Assembly: GCF_900114415.1 (NCBI RefSeq)
Contig: NZ_FOSZ01000001.1
Span: 930,001 to 994,000, forward strand
Origin: Shimia haliotis
GTDB taxonomy: Bacteria; Pseudomonadota; Alphaproteobacteria; Rhodobacterales; Rhodobacteraceae
Direction: 5' to 3'
Length of the DNA stretch: 64,000 bases
The notes beneath the pieces are model-generated. The model saw nothing but the letters and a program-made list of their open reading frames with translations, ran no database searches and had not been told where the DNA came from. How positions within the stretch are numbered: the first letter of the stretch is position 1; each line of letters begins with the position of its first letter. The translations under genes were made by a program, and so were the position numbers. Of this stretch, positions 8,491-16,478 are shown one piece after another.

Positions 8491-10188
8491 ATGATCTTTT
8501 TCAAACCCGCTGCGGCGGCCCTTTGTTTGTTGCCCGCCGCTCTTTTCGCCCAGGATCGCACCTCTGCCATTCTCGTGATGGACGGCTCCGGCTCTATGTG
8601 GGGGCAGATTGACGGCACCGCAAAAATCACCATCGCACAAGAGGTCATCGGCGGCCTGATGACCACGCTGCCCGACACTATGGACCTCGGACTCACGGTC
8701 TATGGCCACCGTCGCAAAGGCGACTGCAGCGACATTGAAACCGTTGTAATGCCCGGCGCGGGCACGCGCGGCGCTATCGCAACAGCGGTCAACAGCATCA
8801 AACCCAAGGGCAAAACCCCGATGGCGGACGCCGTGGTGGCGGCGGCCAACGCCATGCGCCACACAGAAAACGCCGCCACAGTGATCCTTGTCTCTGATGG
8901 CATCGAAACCTGTGTTCCGGACGTCTGCGCCGTGGCCCGCACGCTTGAGGAAACCGGCGTTGATTTCACCGCCCATGTGGTGGGCTTTGACGTGACCGAT
9001 CCCAAAGCCTTGGCCCAGTTTCAGTGCATGGCAGACGCGACAGGCGGCAAATATCTGTCAGCGTCCAATGCCAATGAACTGGGCGCGGCGCTGACCGAAG
9101 TCGCCGTGGCCAAACCAACGCCGCCGCCCGAACCCAAACCCCAGAAAACCCGAGTTTTTGTTGTAATCGGCGATCAGGAAAGCCGCCCGGTTTATGACAT
9201 GGCTCTGCGGGTTACGGACGCGTCCGGTGGTGTCATTGCGACCTCTGAGCATCACGATTTCGCGCTTGACCTGCTGCCGGGCAGCTACACGGCTTTGGCC
9301 ACACGCCTCAAGGACGAGGCCACCACTGAAACGGCATTCACCGTGACCGAAGGAAAGCCCGCCGAAGCCAAGCTGAAACTGCCGGAATTTCAAGCCGCCG
9401 CCACCCTCCTCGCCCCAGCCACGGCCGAGGCCGGAGCCACAGTTGAGGTCACGTGGACAGGCCCCGACGAAATGAACGACTACCTCGACACCGCACTGAG
9501 CAGCGCAGGCAGCGACAGCTATCAAACCTATGAATACACGGCAAAAGGCAACCCCGTGCCTCTGCGCATGCCCACAGAGCCCGGCGACTATCTGATCCGC
9601 TACGTGCTCTCCGATGGCCTCAAGGTGCTGGCCTCCACTTCCATCACAGTTACCGAACGCAGCTTTGGCCTCAACGCGCCCGATACTGCGCCAGTTGGTG
9701 CCACAATCGACGTGACTTGGTCCGCCAGCGGCTATGACGAAGACTATGTCACCCTAGCCGAAGTTGGCAGCGAAGGCGGGTCTTATCTGACCTACGAATA
9801 CGTCACCAAAGGCAACCCAACCCCTTTGCGCCTGACGCTTGAACCGGGCACCTACGAGCTGCGCTATATCAACGGGCAAGACGCCTCTATTGGTCTAAGC
9901 AAACCCATCACGCTCACCGACATTGTTGTGACGCTTGACGCCCCCGACACCGTTGACGCCTCTGAAATGGTAAGCGTCACCCACACCGGCCCCGCCTACG
10001 ACGGCGACTATGTGACCTTGGTAGAACCCGGCGCCGATGCCATGGCCTATCTCGGCTATGCTTACACGGCGGATGGAAACCCGCTTCAGGTGCCTGCACC
10101 GGAAACCCCCGGCACATACGAGCTGCGCTATATCTCGATCTGGGGTGACGCCCGCATTCTGGCCAGCAAAACAGTCGTGGTGGAGTAA
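8491..10188 (+). CDS. Secreted von Willebrand factor A protein with three C-terminal repeats
   Basis: The protein has 565 residues. The N-terminus is a signal peptide (MIFFKPAAAALCLLPAALFA), probably cleaved after Ala20. Residues about 24-205 are a VWA domain with an intact MIDAS: Asp31-Gly-Ser33-Gly-Ser35, a Thr in KGKTPMADAV, and VSDGIETC. Residues about 225-300 resemble a carboxypeptidase-regulatory-like beta domain. Three tandem repeats of about 87 residues follow (about 304-388, 391-475, 479-565), each opening L.AP.T and containing YVTL or a similar strand, TYEY or AYTADGNP, and a final GTYELRY. I infer a periplasmic metal-dependent adhesion or scaffold protein. The partner is unknown. 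It is divergent from uvrA. Confidence 0.85.
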   Translation: MIFFKPAAAALCLLPAALFAQDRTSAILVMDGSGSMWGQIDGTAKITIAQEVIGGLMTTLPDTMDLGLTVYGHRRKGDCSDIETVVMPGAGTRGAIATAVNSIKPKGKTPMADAVVAAANAMRHTENAATVILVSDGIETCVPDVCAVARTLEETGVDFTAHVVGFDVTDPKALAQFQCMADATGGKYLSASNANELGAALTEVAVAKPTPPPEPKPQKTRVFVVIGDQESRPVYDMALRVTDASGGVIATSEHHDFALDLLPGSYTALATRLKDEATTETAFTVTEGKPAEAKLKLPEFQAAATLLAPATAEAGATVEVTWTGPDEMNDYLDTALSSAGSDSYQTYEYTAKGNPVPLRMPTEPGDYLIRYVLSDGLKVLASTSITVTERSFGLNAPDTAPVGATIDVTWSASGYDEDYVTLAEVGSEGGSYLTYEYVTKGNPTPLRLTLEPGTYELRYINGQDASIGLSKPITLTDIVVTLDAPDTVDASEMVSVTHTGPAYDGDYVTLVEPGADAMAYLGYAYTADGNPLQVPAPETPGTYELRYISIWGDARILASKTVVVE

Positions 10189-10241
10189 GTTCCCTTCAAG
10201 TCGCCGGAAGGAAAAATCAAAAGACTCCACCATCGGAACAA

Positions 10242-10270
10242 AACATCTCCGGCTGTATGCCGGAGGTGTT
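10242..10270 (+). terminator. Hairpin downstream of the VWA gene
   Basis: AACATCTCCGG (10242-10252) pairs with CCGGAGGTGTT (10260-10270), an 11-bp stem with one G-U pair and a 7-nt loop. No T-run follows, so it may protect the 3' end or act in Rho-assisted termination between the convergent VWA and regulator genes. Confidence 0.4.
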
Positions 10271-10314
10271 GCCCGCCACCGACCTAACAAAGGCGGTTAC
10301 TCCGAAACACCGGA

Positions 10315-10863
10315 TCACATCTGATCAAAACGGATTTCTGATCCAGTGATTTTGCTAATCACTCGACCCGTGTTGACCGCGCGATAAATCGATCTTGGAG
10401 GGCGCGCCTGATGATCCACACTACGATGCACCCAATCGCTGCCTTCCATGGCTTTCAAAGATTGCGACAATGCGCGGTCGGTAATCGTAGGGAGGTTTCG
10501 TTTTATTTCGTTGAACTGACTGGGTGATCCAAGGGTCGTTAGTATCGGCAAAGTCCATGATTTGCGCAGCAACCTCTGATCATCTTCCGTGGTGGCGCGC
10601 TGAATTCTGTCGGCCATTGCCGCAGTCTGTTTGCCAGCCGCCGTCAAACGAAATTCCGGCCGCAAAGGGTGGCCATGGCCAGGGTTTCGTTCAACCAAAC
10701 CCAATTTGATAAGGTGATCCACGCTTTGCGCAAACGCTGTTCTGCTGGCCCCTGTCGCTGTCAGCAAGGCCGCCTGCCGCCCCGCCACCCCGACATGCAA
10801 GCTCGACAGAATGGGTATTGCCCAGGCTCTGGAAGTGATATTGACAAAGGACTTGATGTACAT
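10315..10863 (-). CDS. Winged-helix transcriptional regulator (tandem MarR/HxlR-like)
   Basis: The protein has 182 residues. Residues 1-80 read as a MarR-like winged helix (AWAIPILSSLHVG, RTAFAQSVDHLIKLGLVERNPGHGHPLRPEFRLTAAG). Residues about 95-175 read as a second, HxlR-like winged helix (RKSWTLPILTTLGSPSQFNEIKRNLPTITDRALSQSLKAME). The gene is divergent from the VOC-protein gene, with start codons 39 bp apart. No good ribosome-binding site precedes the ATG at 10863, so the start is uncertain. The VOC promoter overlaps this start, so I infer autoregulation and control of the VOC gene. A duplicated DNA-binding fold within one chain is less common than the usual dimer. Confidence 0.75.
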   Translation of the reverse strand: MYIKSFVNITSRAWAIPILSSLHVGVAGRQAALLTATGASRTAFAQSVDHLIKLGLVERNPGHGHPLRPEFRLTAAGKQTAAMADRIQRATTEDDQRLLRKSWTLPILTTLGSPSQFNEIKRNLPTITDRALSQSLKAMEGSDWVHRSVDHQARPPRSIYRAVNTGRVISKITGSEIRFDQM

Positions 10864-10868
10864 AAAGT
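10841..10868 (+). promoter_or_regulatory. Candidate promoter of the VOC gene
   Basis: A perfect -35 TTGACA (10841-10846), 16 bp, then TAAAGT (10863-10868). It overlaps the 5' codons of the divergent regulator. The adjoining partial inverted repeat TGTA (10857-10860) ... TACA (10877-10880) could be the regulator's operator. Confidence 0.5.
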
Positions 10869-10902
10869 ATAGTTAATACATTTTCAGACAAAGGAAAACC
10901 CT

Positions 10903-11280
10903 GTGGCTCTTATTTCATTGGATCAAACAATCAACATCGCCATGTCCGTCAAGGACCGACACGCAACTGCCAGGTGGTACGAAACCATGTTGGGCTTTGA
11001 AACGCTCTATCACGCCGACGACGCGGGCTGGTCTGAACTGCAAACGAACACGGCTGGCGTGACCATTGGACTTGGCGAACACACCGAACCTGTTCCCGGC
11101 AACTGCGTGCCGGTTTTTGGTATCGCCGATCTGGATGCCGCGCGGCAGAAGTTGGAACAAGCCAACGTAAAATTTGACGGCGAAACCGATGTGGTCGAGG
11201 GCATGGTCAAAACCGCAACGTTTTATGATCCGGACGGCAATGCGTTGATGCTTGCGCAAGACTTAACCGGCGGCGCGTGA
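10903..11280 (+). CDS. VOC-family (glyoxalase/bleomycin-resistance-like) protein
   Basis: The protein has 125 residues and starts at GTG with AAAGGA 7 bp upstream. It shows the beta-alpha-beta-beta-beta repeat of the vicinal oxygen chelate fold: INIAMSVKDRHATARWYETMLGFE in the first module and VFGIADLDAARQKLEQANVKF, then TATFYDPDGNALMLAQ in the second. The ending YDPDGN(A/L) with a following Asp/Glu-type position is the usual metal-site region of glyoxalase-like proteins. The substrate cannot be told from sequence. The divergent winged-helix regulator suggests induction by a small molecule that this protein may bind or convert. Confidence 0.82.
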   Translation: MALISLDQTINIAMSVKDRHATARWYETMLGFETLYHADDAGWSELQTNTAGVTIGLGEHTEPVPGNCVPVFGIADLDAARQKLEQANVKFDGETDVVEGMVKTATFYDPDGNALMLAQDLTGGA

Positions 11281-11306
11281 TCGCGCGCCGGCTTGGCCGT
11301 TCTTCA

Positions 11307-11331
11307 GGTCGTGATAGTCGCAATCACGACC
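11307..11331. terminator. Hairpin between convergent VOC and lpd genes
   Basis: GGTCGTGAT (11307-11315) pairs perfectly with ATCACGACC (11323-11331) around a 7-nt loop. No T-run is present on either side. It lies between two convergent stop codons and could serve both transcripts. Confidence 0.4.
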
Positions 11332-11386
11332 GAAGTTTGGTCCCTAATTCTCCGAACCGAACTGCAACAATGACAATCCGCTGACG

Positions 11387-12781
11387 TCAGATGTGGATCA
11401 CCCGATCATAGGCATCCAGAACGCTCTCATGCATCATCTCGCTGAGCGTCGGATGCGGGAAGACAGTCTCCATCAACTCCGCCTCGGTGGTCTCAAGCTG
11501 CCGACCGACAACATAGCCCTGAATAAGCTCCGTGACCTCGGCCCCGACCATATGTGCGCCCAAAAGCTCGCCGGTCTTGGCATCAAATACGGTCTTTACC
11601 AGCCCTTCAGGCTCCCCCAACGCGATCGCCTTACCGTTGCCGATGAACGGGAAACGACCAACCTTGATGTTAAAACCCGCCTCTTTGGCTTTCGCCTCGG
11701 TCATGCCGACGCTGGCCACCTGCGGATGGCAATATGTGCAGCCCGCAATGCTGCCCGGCTTGATCGGATGCGGCTTGCCGCCCGCGATCAGCTCGGCAAC
11801 CATCACGCCCTCATGGCTGGCCTTATGCGCCAGCCATGGCGCGCCTGCGATGTCACCAATCGCATAAAGCCCGTCAACACCCGTCCGGCAGTACTCGTCG
11901 GTGATCACATGCGTGCGGTCAATTTTCACACCCAACGCTTCCAGCCCGAGCCCCTCGACATTGCCCACGATCCCCACAGCGGAAATCACCGTGTCAAACT
12001 CGTGCTTTTCGACCTTGCCGCCAGCCTCGATATGCGCCGTCACCTTGCCTTTGGCACGGTCCAACTGCTTGACCATGGATTTCTCCATGATCTTCATGCC
12101 CTGTTTGACAAATTTCTTTTTGGCAAAAGCACTTATCTCTTCATCTTCAACCGGCAGAACCCGATCCATGACTTCGACCACCGTGGTGTCCGCCCCCAGT
12201 GTGTTGAAGAAACTTGCGAACTCGATGCCAATCGCACCCGATCCGATCACCAAGAGCTTTTTGGGCATCCGCGGCGGCTGCAATGCATGGCGATAGGTCC
12301 AAACCAGATCACCATCTGCCTCCAGTCCCGGCAGTTCCCGCGCCCGTGCACCGGTCGCCAAAATGATGTTTTTCGCCGCCAATTCCTCGACACCTTTGTC
12401 GGTTTTCACAGCAACCTTGCCCTTGGCCGGAAGGCTCGCCTCGCCCATGACAACTGTCACCTTGTTCTTCTTCATCAAGAACCCGACGCCGCCACTCAAC
12501 TGCTTGGCCACAGCCCGCGACCGCCCGACGACCTTTTCAAGGTCATAGCCGATCTTGTCCGCCGACAGGCCGAACTCGCTGGCCCGCTCCATCAGGTGAA
12601 ACACTTCTGCCGAGCGCAACAGCGCCTTGGTCGGGATGCAGCCCCAGTTCAGGCAAATGCCCCCGAGGTTCTCGCGCTCGACAATCGCAACCTTTTGCCC
12701 AAGCTGCGCAGCCCGTATGGCGGCAACATAGCCTCCCGGTCCCGAACCGATTACGATCACGTCGAAAGTGCTGGCTGCCAT
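11387..12781 (-). CDS. lpdA: Dihydrolipoyl dehydrogenase (E3)
   Basis: The 464-residue flavoprotein reoxidises dihydrolipoamide for 2-oxoacid dehydrogenase complexes, passing electrons through FAD to NAD+. Visible landmarks are the FAD fold DVIVIGSGPGGYVAAIRAAQLG, the redox disulfide GGICLNWGCIPTKALL, the NAD fold LLVIGSGAIGIEFASFF, the second FAD motif GLYAIGDIAGAPWLAHKASHEG, and the C-terminal catalytic His-Glu in FPHPTLSEMMHESVLDA. The frame is open 16 codons further upstream, but AAGGAGG precedes the ATG at 12781. The gene is not in the pdhABC operon 20 kb away, so it probably serves more than one complex. An inverted repeat lies 28-47 bp upstream. Confidence 0.96.
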   Translation of the reverse strand: MAASTFDVIVIGSGPGGYVAAIRAAQLGQKVAIVERENLGGICLNWGCIPTKALLRSAEVFHLMERASEFGLSADKIGYDLEKVVGRSRAVAKQLSGGVGFLMKKNKVTVVMGEASLPAKGKVAVKTDKGVEELAAKNIILATGARARELPGLEADGDLVWTYRHALQPPRMPKKLLVIGSGAIGIEFASFFNTLGADTTVVEVMDRVLPVEDEEISAFAKKKFVKQGMKIMEKSMVKQLDRAKGKVTAHIEAGGKVEKHEFDTVISAVGIVGNVEGLGLEALGVKIDRTHVITDEYCRTGVDGLYAIGDIAGAPWLAHKASHEGVMVAELIAGGKPHPIKPGSIAGCTYCHPQVASVGMTEAKAKEAGFNIKVGRFPFIGNGKAIALGEPEGLVKTVFDAKTGELLGAHMVGAEVTELIQGYVVGRQLETTEAELMETVFPHPTLSEMMHESVLDAYDRVIHI

Positions 12782-12808
12782 CTGCGCGTCCTCCTTGGGT
12801 GTTACCGC

Positions 12809-12828
12809 TGACACTAGATCAAGTGTCA
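12809..12828. promoter_or_regulatory. Candidate operator, TGACACT-N6-AGTGTCA
   Basis: A perfect 7-bp inverted repeat with a 6-bp spacer lies 28-47 bp upstream of the lpd start codon (minus strand). Position and symmetry suggest a dimeric regulator site. I cannot assign the family. Confidence 0.45.
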
Positions 12829-12923
12829 CACCACTTCAACGCGCCCAACGCCGGTTTTCTTCTGGCTTTCCAAACCCACCCGCATCATCCTGTGACACAA
12901 GTATTTTCCACCGGAGACATCTT

Positions 12924-13349
12924 ATGAAAACTGTCAAAGACCTGCTGCTTGCCATGATCAACGCCACGCTGATCCTTGTTGCGCTTTGCCTCTTCCTGCT
13001 GTGGCAAGTCTCCAAATCCGGTGAACGCATCGCCGAAAGCTTTGCCAGTGGCCTCACGGTCCTCGCTCCGGTGGAACAAAGTGTTGATGGCCTGCGCAAA
13101 GAGGTCTCCGACCTGCGCACAGACCTCGCAGAGCTCACCAACGGGCAATTCATTCTGACGGACGCAGCCGTTTCCCGATTGGAAATGACCTCAGCGCGCC
13201 TCGATCGGGCCATGACCGGCCTTGAAGACCGAATGGCCGAACTCTCGGCCAAACCCGAAAAGTTGACAGATTATGCAATCGACAAGACCGCAAGCCGCGC
13301 AGCAACAGAGTTGCAGACCCTGCTGCAATGCCGCGCGCCCGAGGCCTGA
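12924..13349 (+). CDS. Hypothetical single-pass membrane coiled-coil protein
   Basis: The protein has 141 residues, with one transmembrane segment at about 7-27 (LLLAMINATLILVALCLFLLW). A predicted coiled coil follows over residues about 45-115 (VDGLRKEVSDLRTDLAEL, then RLEMTSARLDRAMTGLEDRMAEL). The topology is N-in with a periplasmic rod, like small scaffold or division-associated proteins, but I do not recognise the family. GGAGA precedes the ATG at 12924. It is transcribed away from lpd and ends exactly where the convergent DUF924 gene ends (stop codons abut). Confidence 0.7.
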   Translation: MKTVKDLLLAMINATLILVALCLFLLWQVSKSGERIAESFASGLTVLAPVEQSVDGLRKEVSDLRTDLAELTNGQFILTDAAVSRLEMTSARLDRAMTGLEDRMAELSAKPEKLTDYAIDKTASRAATELQTLLQCRAPEA

Positions 13350-13928
13350 TTATGCGGTGGCCTGCAACTCACGCACGGTGTGGCCGTACCCACCCTGCGC
13401 AATATAAGCGCCTTCCACTTCGGTGGTCGACCGCGCCAGCGCGTCGTTGCGATAGGGAAAACGGCCAAACTGGCGGATAACCTCGCGGTGTGCCTTGGCG
13501 TGGAACAGATTGCTTCCCCCCGCCTCCGGCATGCGCTCACAAAACAGTCGGATACACTGTTCCTGATCACAGAGGTTCTCCGAGTGCATCAGCGGCATAT
13601 AAAAGAACTGCCTTGCCGGCTCGTCAATCCGCATGTCCCATTTCTTGGAAATGGCCGCTTTGGCTGCCGCAATGGCCTGACGGTCCGTTGCAAACGCCGC
13701 GCCCGATCCACGGAACATATTTCGGGGAAATTGGTCGGTGACAATCAGATAGGCCAGTGTTCCCGAAGGATAGGTCAGCCACTGCCCCAACCCGCCGGCT
13801 TTTGCGGTCTCCCAGACGGCCATAAACCGGTCCCGGATTTTCTGATCCAGCTCCTCTGAAACCGCATACCAACCATCTGGCCCAACTTCATCAAGCCAAA
13901 ACTCCAGCACGTCCTCGGGCTTGGTCAT
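13350..13928 (-). CDS. DUF924 family protein
   Basis: The 192-residue soluble protein matches DUF924: DVLEFWLDEVGPDGWYAVSEELDQKIRDRF at the N-terminus, then VTDQFPRNMFRGSGAAFATD, FFYMPLMHSENLCDQEQCI and the C-terminal HREVIRQFGRFPYRNDALAR. These all-helical, tetratricopeptide-like proteins are widespread in Proteobacteria and have no established function. The ATG at 13928 follows AAAGGAG. The frame extends 36 codons upstream without conserved sequence, so I excluded that part. A motif resembling one upstream of the neighbouring MFS gene lies about 80 bp before the start. Confidence 0.88.
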   Translation of the reverse strand: MTKPEDVLEFWLDEVGPDGWYAVSEELDQKIRDRFMAVWETAKAGGLGQWLTYPSGTLAYLIVTDQFPRNMFRGSGAAFATDRQAIAAAKAAISKKWDMRIDEPARQFFYMPLMHSENLCDQEQCIRLFCERMPEAGGSNLFHAKAHREVIRQFGRFPYRNDALARSTTEVEGAYIAQGGYGHTVRELQATA

Positions 13929-14002
13929 GCCCTTCTCCTTTGCGCTATTTTCCCCACAGGAGGCATCGTTACAGAAACGATAAACCCAGGTTACGGGGAA
14001 AA

Positions 14003-14023
14003 TGTAGTCACAAATTGCGACAT
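14003..14023. promoter_or_regulatory. Candidate regulatory motif upstream of DUF924
   Basis: GTCACAAATTGCGAC (14007-14021) is an imperfect inverted repeat with one mismatched pair. It shares CACA(n)AATTGCGACA with the perfect repeat at 15368-15389 upstream of the MFS gene. A second GCGACAT follows directly. Confidence 0.3.
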
Positions 14024-14048
14024 CGCGACATGACACGCGATTTTTTGC

Positions 14049-15320
14049 TCAGTTAGCGACATCATCCGCCTCGGCTTCCTCCTCAAGAGCAGTTTCAATG
14101 GCAACTTCCTGAGCCACCTCAACAACAACCGGCGAGGCCGTGGGCATAACCGCGGTATAGCTGCCGGTGTCCTCGACAGACACGGCCGCGCGGCGGGTGG
14201 TTCGATACCCCGCATACACGCCAAGTACCGTCAGAAGCATGGCGAGGAAAATAAAGAAACCCTGCGGGCCAATCGCGTCCATGGACCAACCGATGATGAT
14301 CGGGCCTGCGATGGCGCCGACTCCGTTCACAAAAACAAGCCCGCCAGAGGCCGCCGCCATGTCCTCATACTCAAGAAAGTCGTTGGTGTGCGCGATCAAC
14401 AGGGAATAGAGGGGGTTCGAGAAGCCGCCAATGAAAAACGCGGACGCCAACAGCATCGTATAGGTATCACCCGCAAAAAACCCGAGCAACGCTCCGAGGG
14501 CGCCGATCAAGGACACAATCATAATCAGAACGCGGCGATCCATACGGTCGCTGATCCACCCCAAGGGATACTGACAAATCGTAGCCCCGATATAGAAGGT
14601 CGCAATGAACAGGGACAATTCGCTCACGCTCAACCCTGCTCGGGTGGCATAGACCGCCGACATGCCGAACTGCGCCGAGAACACGCCGCCCATCAGGAAC
14701 ATTCCGGTCACACCCAGAGGCGAGTGGCCGAACAATTCACGCAGGCTCATGGGTTTTGTGGTGTCAAAGGCAGGTGTGGGCGAGATGGACAGCAAAATCG
14801 GAGCAAAGCTGATCGAAACCAGAACGCTCGGAATGACAAACAGAACAAAGCCAGACGTATCCGGCAGCGTCACCAACCCCTGCGCAGTCACGATGCCCAG
14901 CATTTGCACCATCATATAAAGCGACAAAGCCTGACCACGGTTTTCGTTGCTTGCCGCGTTGTTCAACCAGCTCTCCGCGGTCACATACACGCCCGAGAAA
15001 CAGAAACCGATCAATATGCGCCCCATCACCCAGGCAATCGGGTGCTGCGCGGTGGGATACATGATCAAAATGGCCGAAATGAACGACGCCAAAGCCGCAA
15101 AGACCCGAACATGGCCAACACGCCGGATCATATCTGGGGCAATGCGAGATCCGCCCAAAAAGCCTACAAAATAGGCCGACATCACCATCGACATCTCTAA
15201 TGTCGAAAATCCGGCCGCTTCGCCACGGATACCCAGCAACGTGCCGTGCATGCCGTTGCCAATCATCAGCAACAACATCCCCAACAAAAGCGCCCAGGCG
15301 CTGCGGATAAACTCGACCAT
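14049..15320 (-). CDS. MFS transporter (YcaD-like)
   Basis: The 423-residue inner-membrane protein has about 12 hydrophobic helices. It shows major-facilitator landmarks: AYFVGFLGGSRIAPDMIRRVGHVR (loop 2-3 motif A position), GRILIGFCFSGVYVTAESWLN, and PLGWISDRMDRRVLIM for the repeated loop in the second half. The overall pattern resembles the YcaD/Bcr-like branch often annotated simply as MFS transporter. The substrate is unknown. The C-terminal tail (about 370-423) is long and acidic (ALEEEAEADDVAN) and is probably cytoplasmic. A 7-bp perfect inverted repeat sits 48-69 bp before the start codon. Confidence 0.87.
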   Translation of the reverse strand: MVEFIRSAWALLLGMLLLMIGNGMHGTLLGIRGEAAGFSTLEMSMVMSAYFVGFLGGSRIAPDMIRRVGHVRVFAALASFISAILIMYPTAQHPIAWVMGRILIGFCFSGVYVTAESWLNNAASNENRGQALSLYMMVQMLGIVTAQGLVTLPDTSGFVLFVIPSVLVSISFAPILLSISPTPAFDTTKPMSLRELFGHSPLGVTGMFLMGGVFSAQFGMSAVYATRAGLSVSELSLFIATFYIGATICQYPLGWISDRMDRRVLIMIVSLIGALGALLGFFAGDTYTMLLASAFFIGGFSNPLYSLLIAHTNDFLEYEDMAAASGGLVFVNGVGAIAGPIIIGWSMDAIGPQGFFIFLAMLLTVLGVYAGYRTTRRAAVSVEDTGSYTAVMPTASPVVVEVAQEVAIETALEEEAEADDVAN

Positions 15321-15367
15321 GACGAAACCCTCTAACGTTTCAACAAGAATGGGAAGTTTGCCGGCAA

Positions 15368-15389
15368 CTGTCGCACAGAATTGCGACAG
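15368..15389. promoter_or_regulatory. Inverted repeat CTGTCGC-N8-GCGACAG upstream of the MFS gene
   Basis: A perfect 7-bp inverted repeat with an 8-bp spacer lies between the MFS start (15320) and the queA stop (15430). It could be an operator. A related sequence lies upstream of DUF924. Confidence 0.4.
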
Positions 15390-15429
15390 GCCGACGTCGT
15401 TTTGCGATACTGCGCCAAAGCGCCAAGCT

Positions 15430-16476
15430 TTAGGGGATCAAAAGCGACGCATCGCCATAGGAAAAGAAGCGGTATTCATTGCTGACCGCATGGGCATAAA
15501 TCTCACGGATCTGCCCGTGTCCGACCAGCGCGCTCACCAGCATCATCAAGGTTGATTTCGGCAGGTGAAAATTGGTCATCAGGGCGTCGGCCACATGAAA
15601 TGTGAATCCCGGATAGATGAAAATATCCGTTGCGGCTTCCCAGGGTTTGATCTCACCATCCCGAGCCGCGCTCTCAATCAGGCGCAAAGCCGTAGTGCCC
15701 ACCGGAATGACGCGCCCGCCCGCCGCTTTGGTCGCCGCGATCTCGGCTGCGGCCTCGGGCGTCACCCGCCCCCATTCCGCGTGCATCTTGTGCTCTTTGA
15801 CGTTATCGACCTTCACCGGAAGAAACGTGCCCGCGCCCACATGCAGCGTTACATGTGTGAAGTCCACGCCCTTCGCCGTCAGCGCCGCCAGCAGTTCATC
15901 ATCAAAATGCAGCGACGCCGTAGGGGCTGCCACGGCACCGGAATGTTTGGCCCAGACCGTCTGATAATCCGTCTTGTCCTTTTCGTCCGCCGCGCGTTTG
16001 GCCGCAATATATGGTGGCAACGGCATATTGCCCGCCGCCTGCAAGGCCGCGTCAAAATCCTCGCCTTCAAGGTCAAAGGCAATCACACCCTGCCCGTCCT
16101 CTTTGGCGGTCAGCGTGCCCTTCAATCCGGCGGCAAAGACTATCTCCTCGCCCTCGCGGACTTTTTTCAACGGCTTCACAAGCGCCGCCCAAGCGCCACC
16201 AGCGCGCGGCTCAAGCAAGGTGACTTCCATCTTTGCTTGCGTTTCACCCTCGGGTCCCGTGCGCACTCGGTACCCCATCAGGCGCGCCGGAATGACCTTG
16301 GTGTCATTCAAAACCAACCGATCGCCGGGGCGCAGCCATTCCATCAGATCCGTGACCACGCCGTCCGTGATCCGGCCTGCGTCACTGACCAGCAAACGCG
16401 CCGAAGAGCGCGGCTCTGCGGGCCGTGTCGCAATAAGCGCCTCAGGCAAGTCGAAATCGAAATCAGAAAGCTGCAT
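15430..16476 (-). CDS. queA: S-adenosylmethionine:tRNA ribosyltransferase-isomerase
   Basis: The 348-residue enzyme transfers and isomerises the ribosyl part of S-adenosylmethionine onto 7-aminomethyl-7-deazaguanine in tRNA, making epoxyqueuosine. Family motifs are clear: the N-terminal [72 protein letters not shown], and the C-terminal [19 protein letters not shown] with [14 protein letters not shown]. The length is normal. It ends upstream of the MFS gene and begins 2 bp before the stop of the large AsmA-like gene, so these two minus-strand genes are probably co-transcribed. Confidence 0.97.
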   Translation of the reverse strand: MQLSDFDFDLPEALIATRPAEPRSSARLLVSDAGRITDGVVTDLMEWLRPGDRLVLNDTKVIPARLMGYRVRTGPEGETQAKMEVTLLEPRAGGAWAALVKPLKKVREGEEIVFAAGLKGTLTAKEDGQGVIAFDLEGEDFDAALQAAGNMPLPPYIAAKRAADEKDKTDYQTVWAKHSGAVAAPTASLHFDDELLAALTAKGVDFTHVTLHVGAGTFLPVKVDNVKEHKMHAEWGRVTPEAAAEIAATKAAGGRVIPVGTTALRLIESAARDGEIKPWEAATDIFIYPGFTFHVADALMTNFHLPKSTLMMLVSALVGHGQIREIYAHAVSNEYRFFSYGDASLLIP

Positions 16477-16478
16477 TG

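Noticed and set aside
11393-12811. A 472-codon plus-strand frame opposite lpd
   Set aside because: The opposite strand encodes all dihydrolipoyl dehydrogenase motifs without a break. The plus-strand product has no family features.
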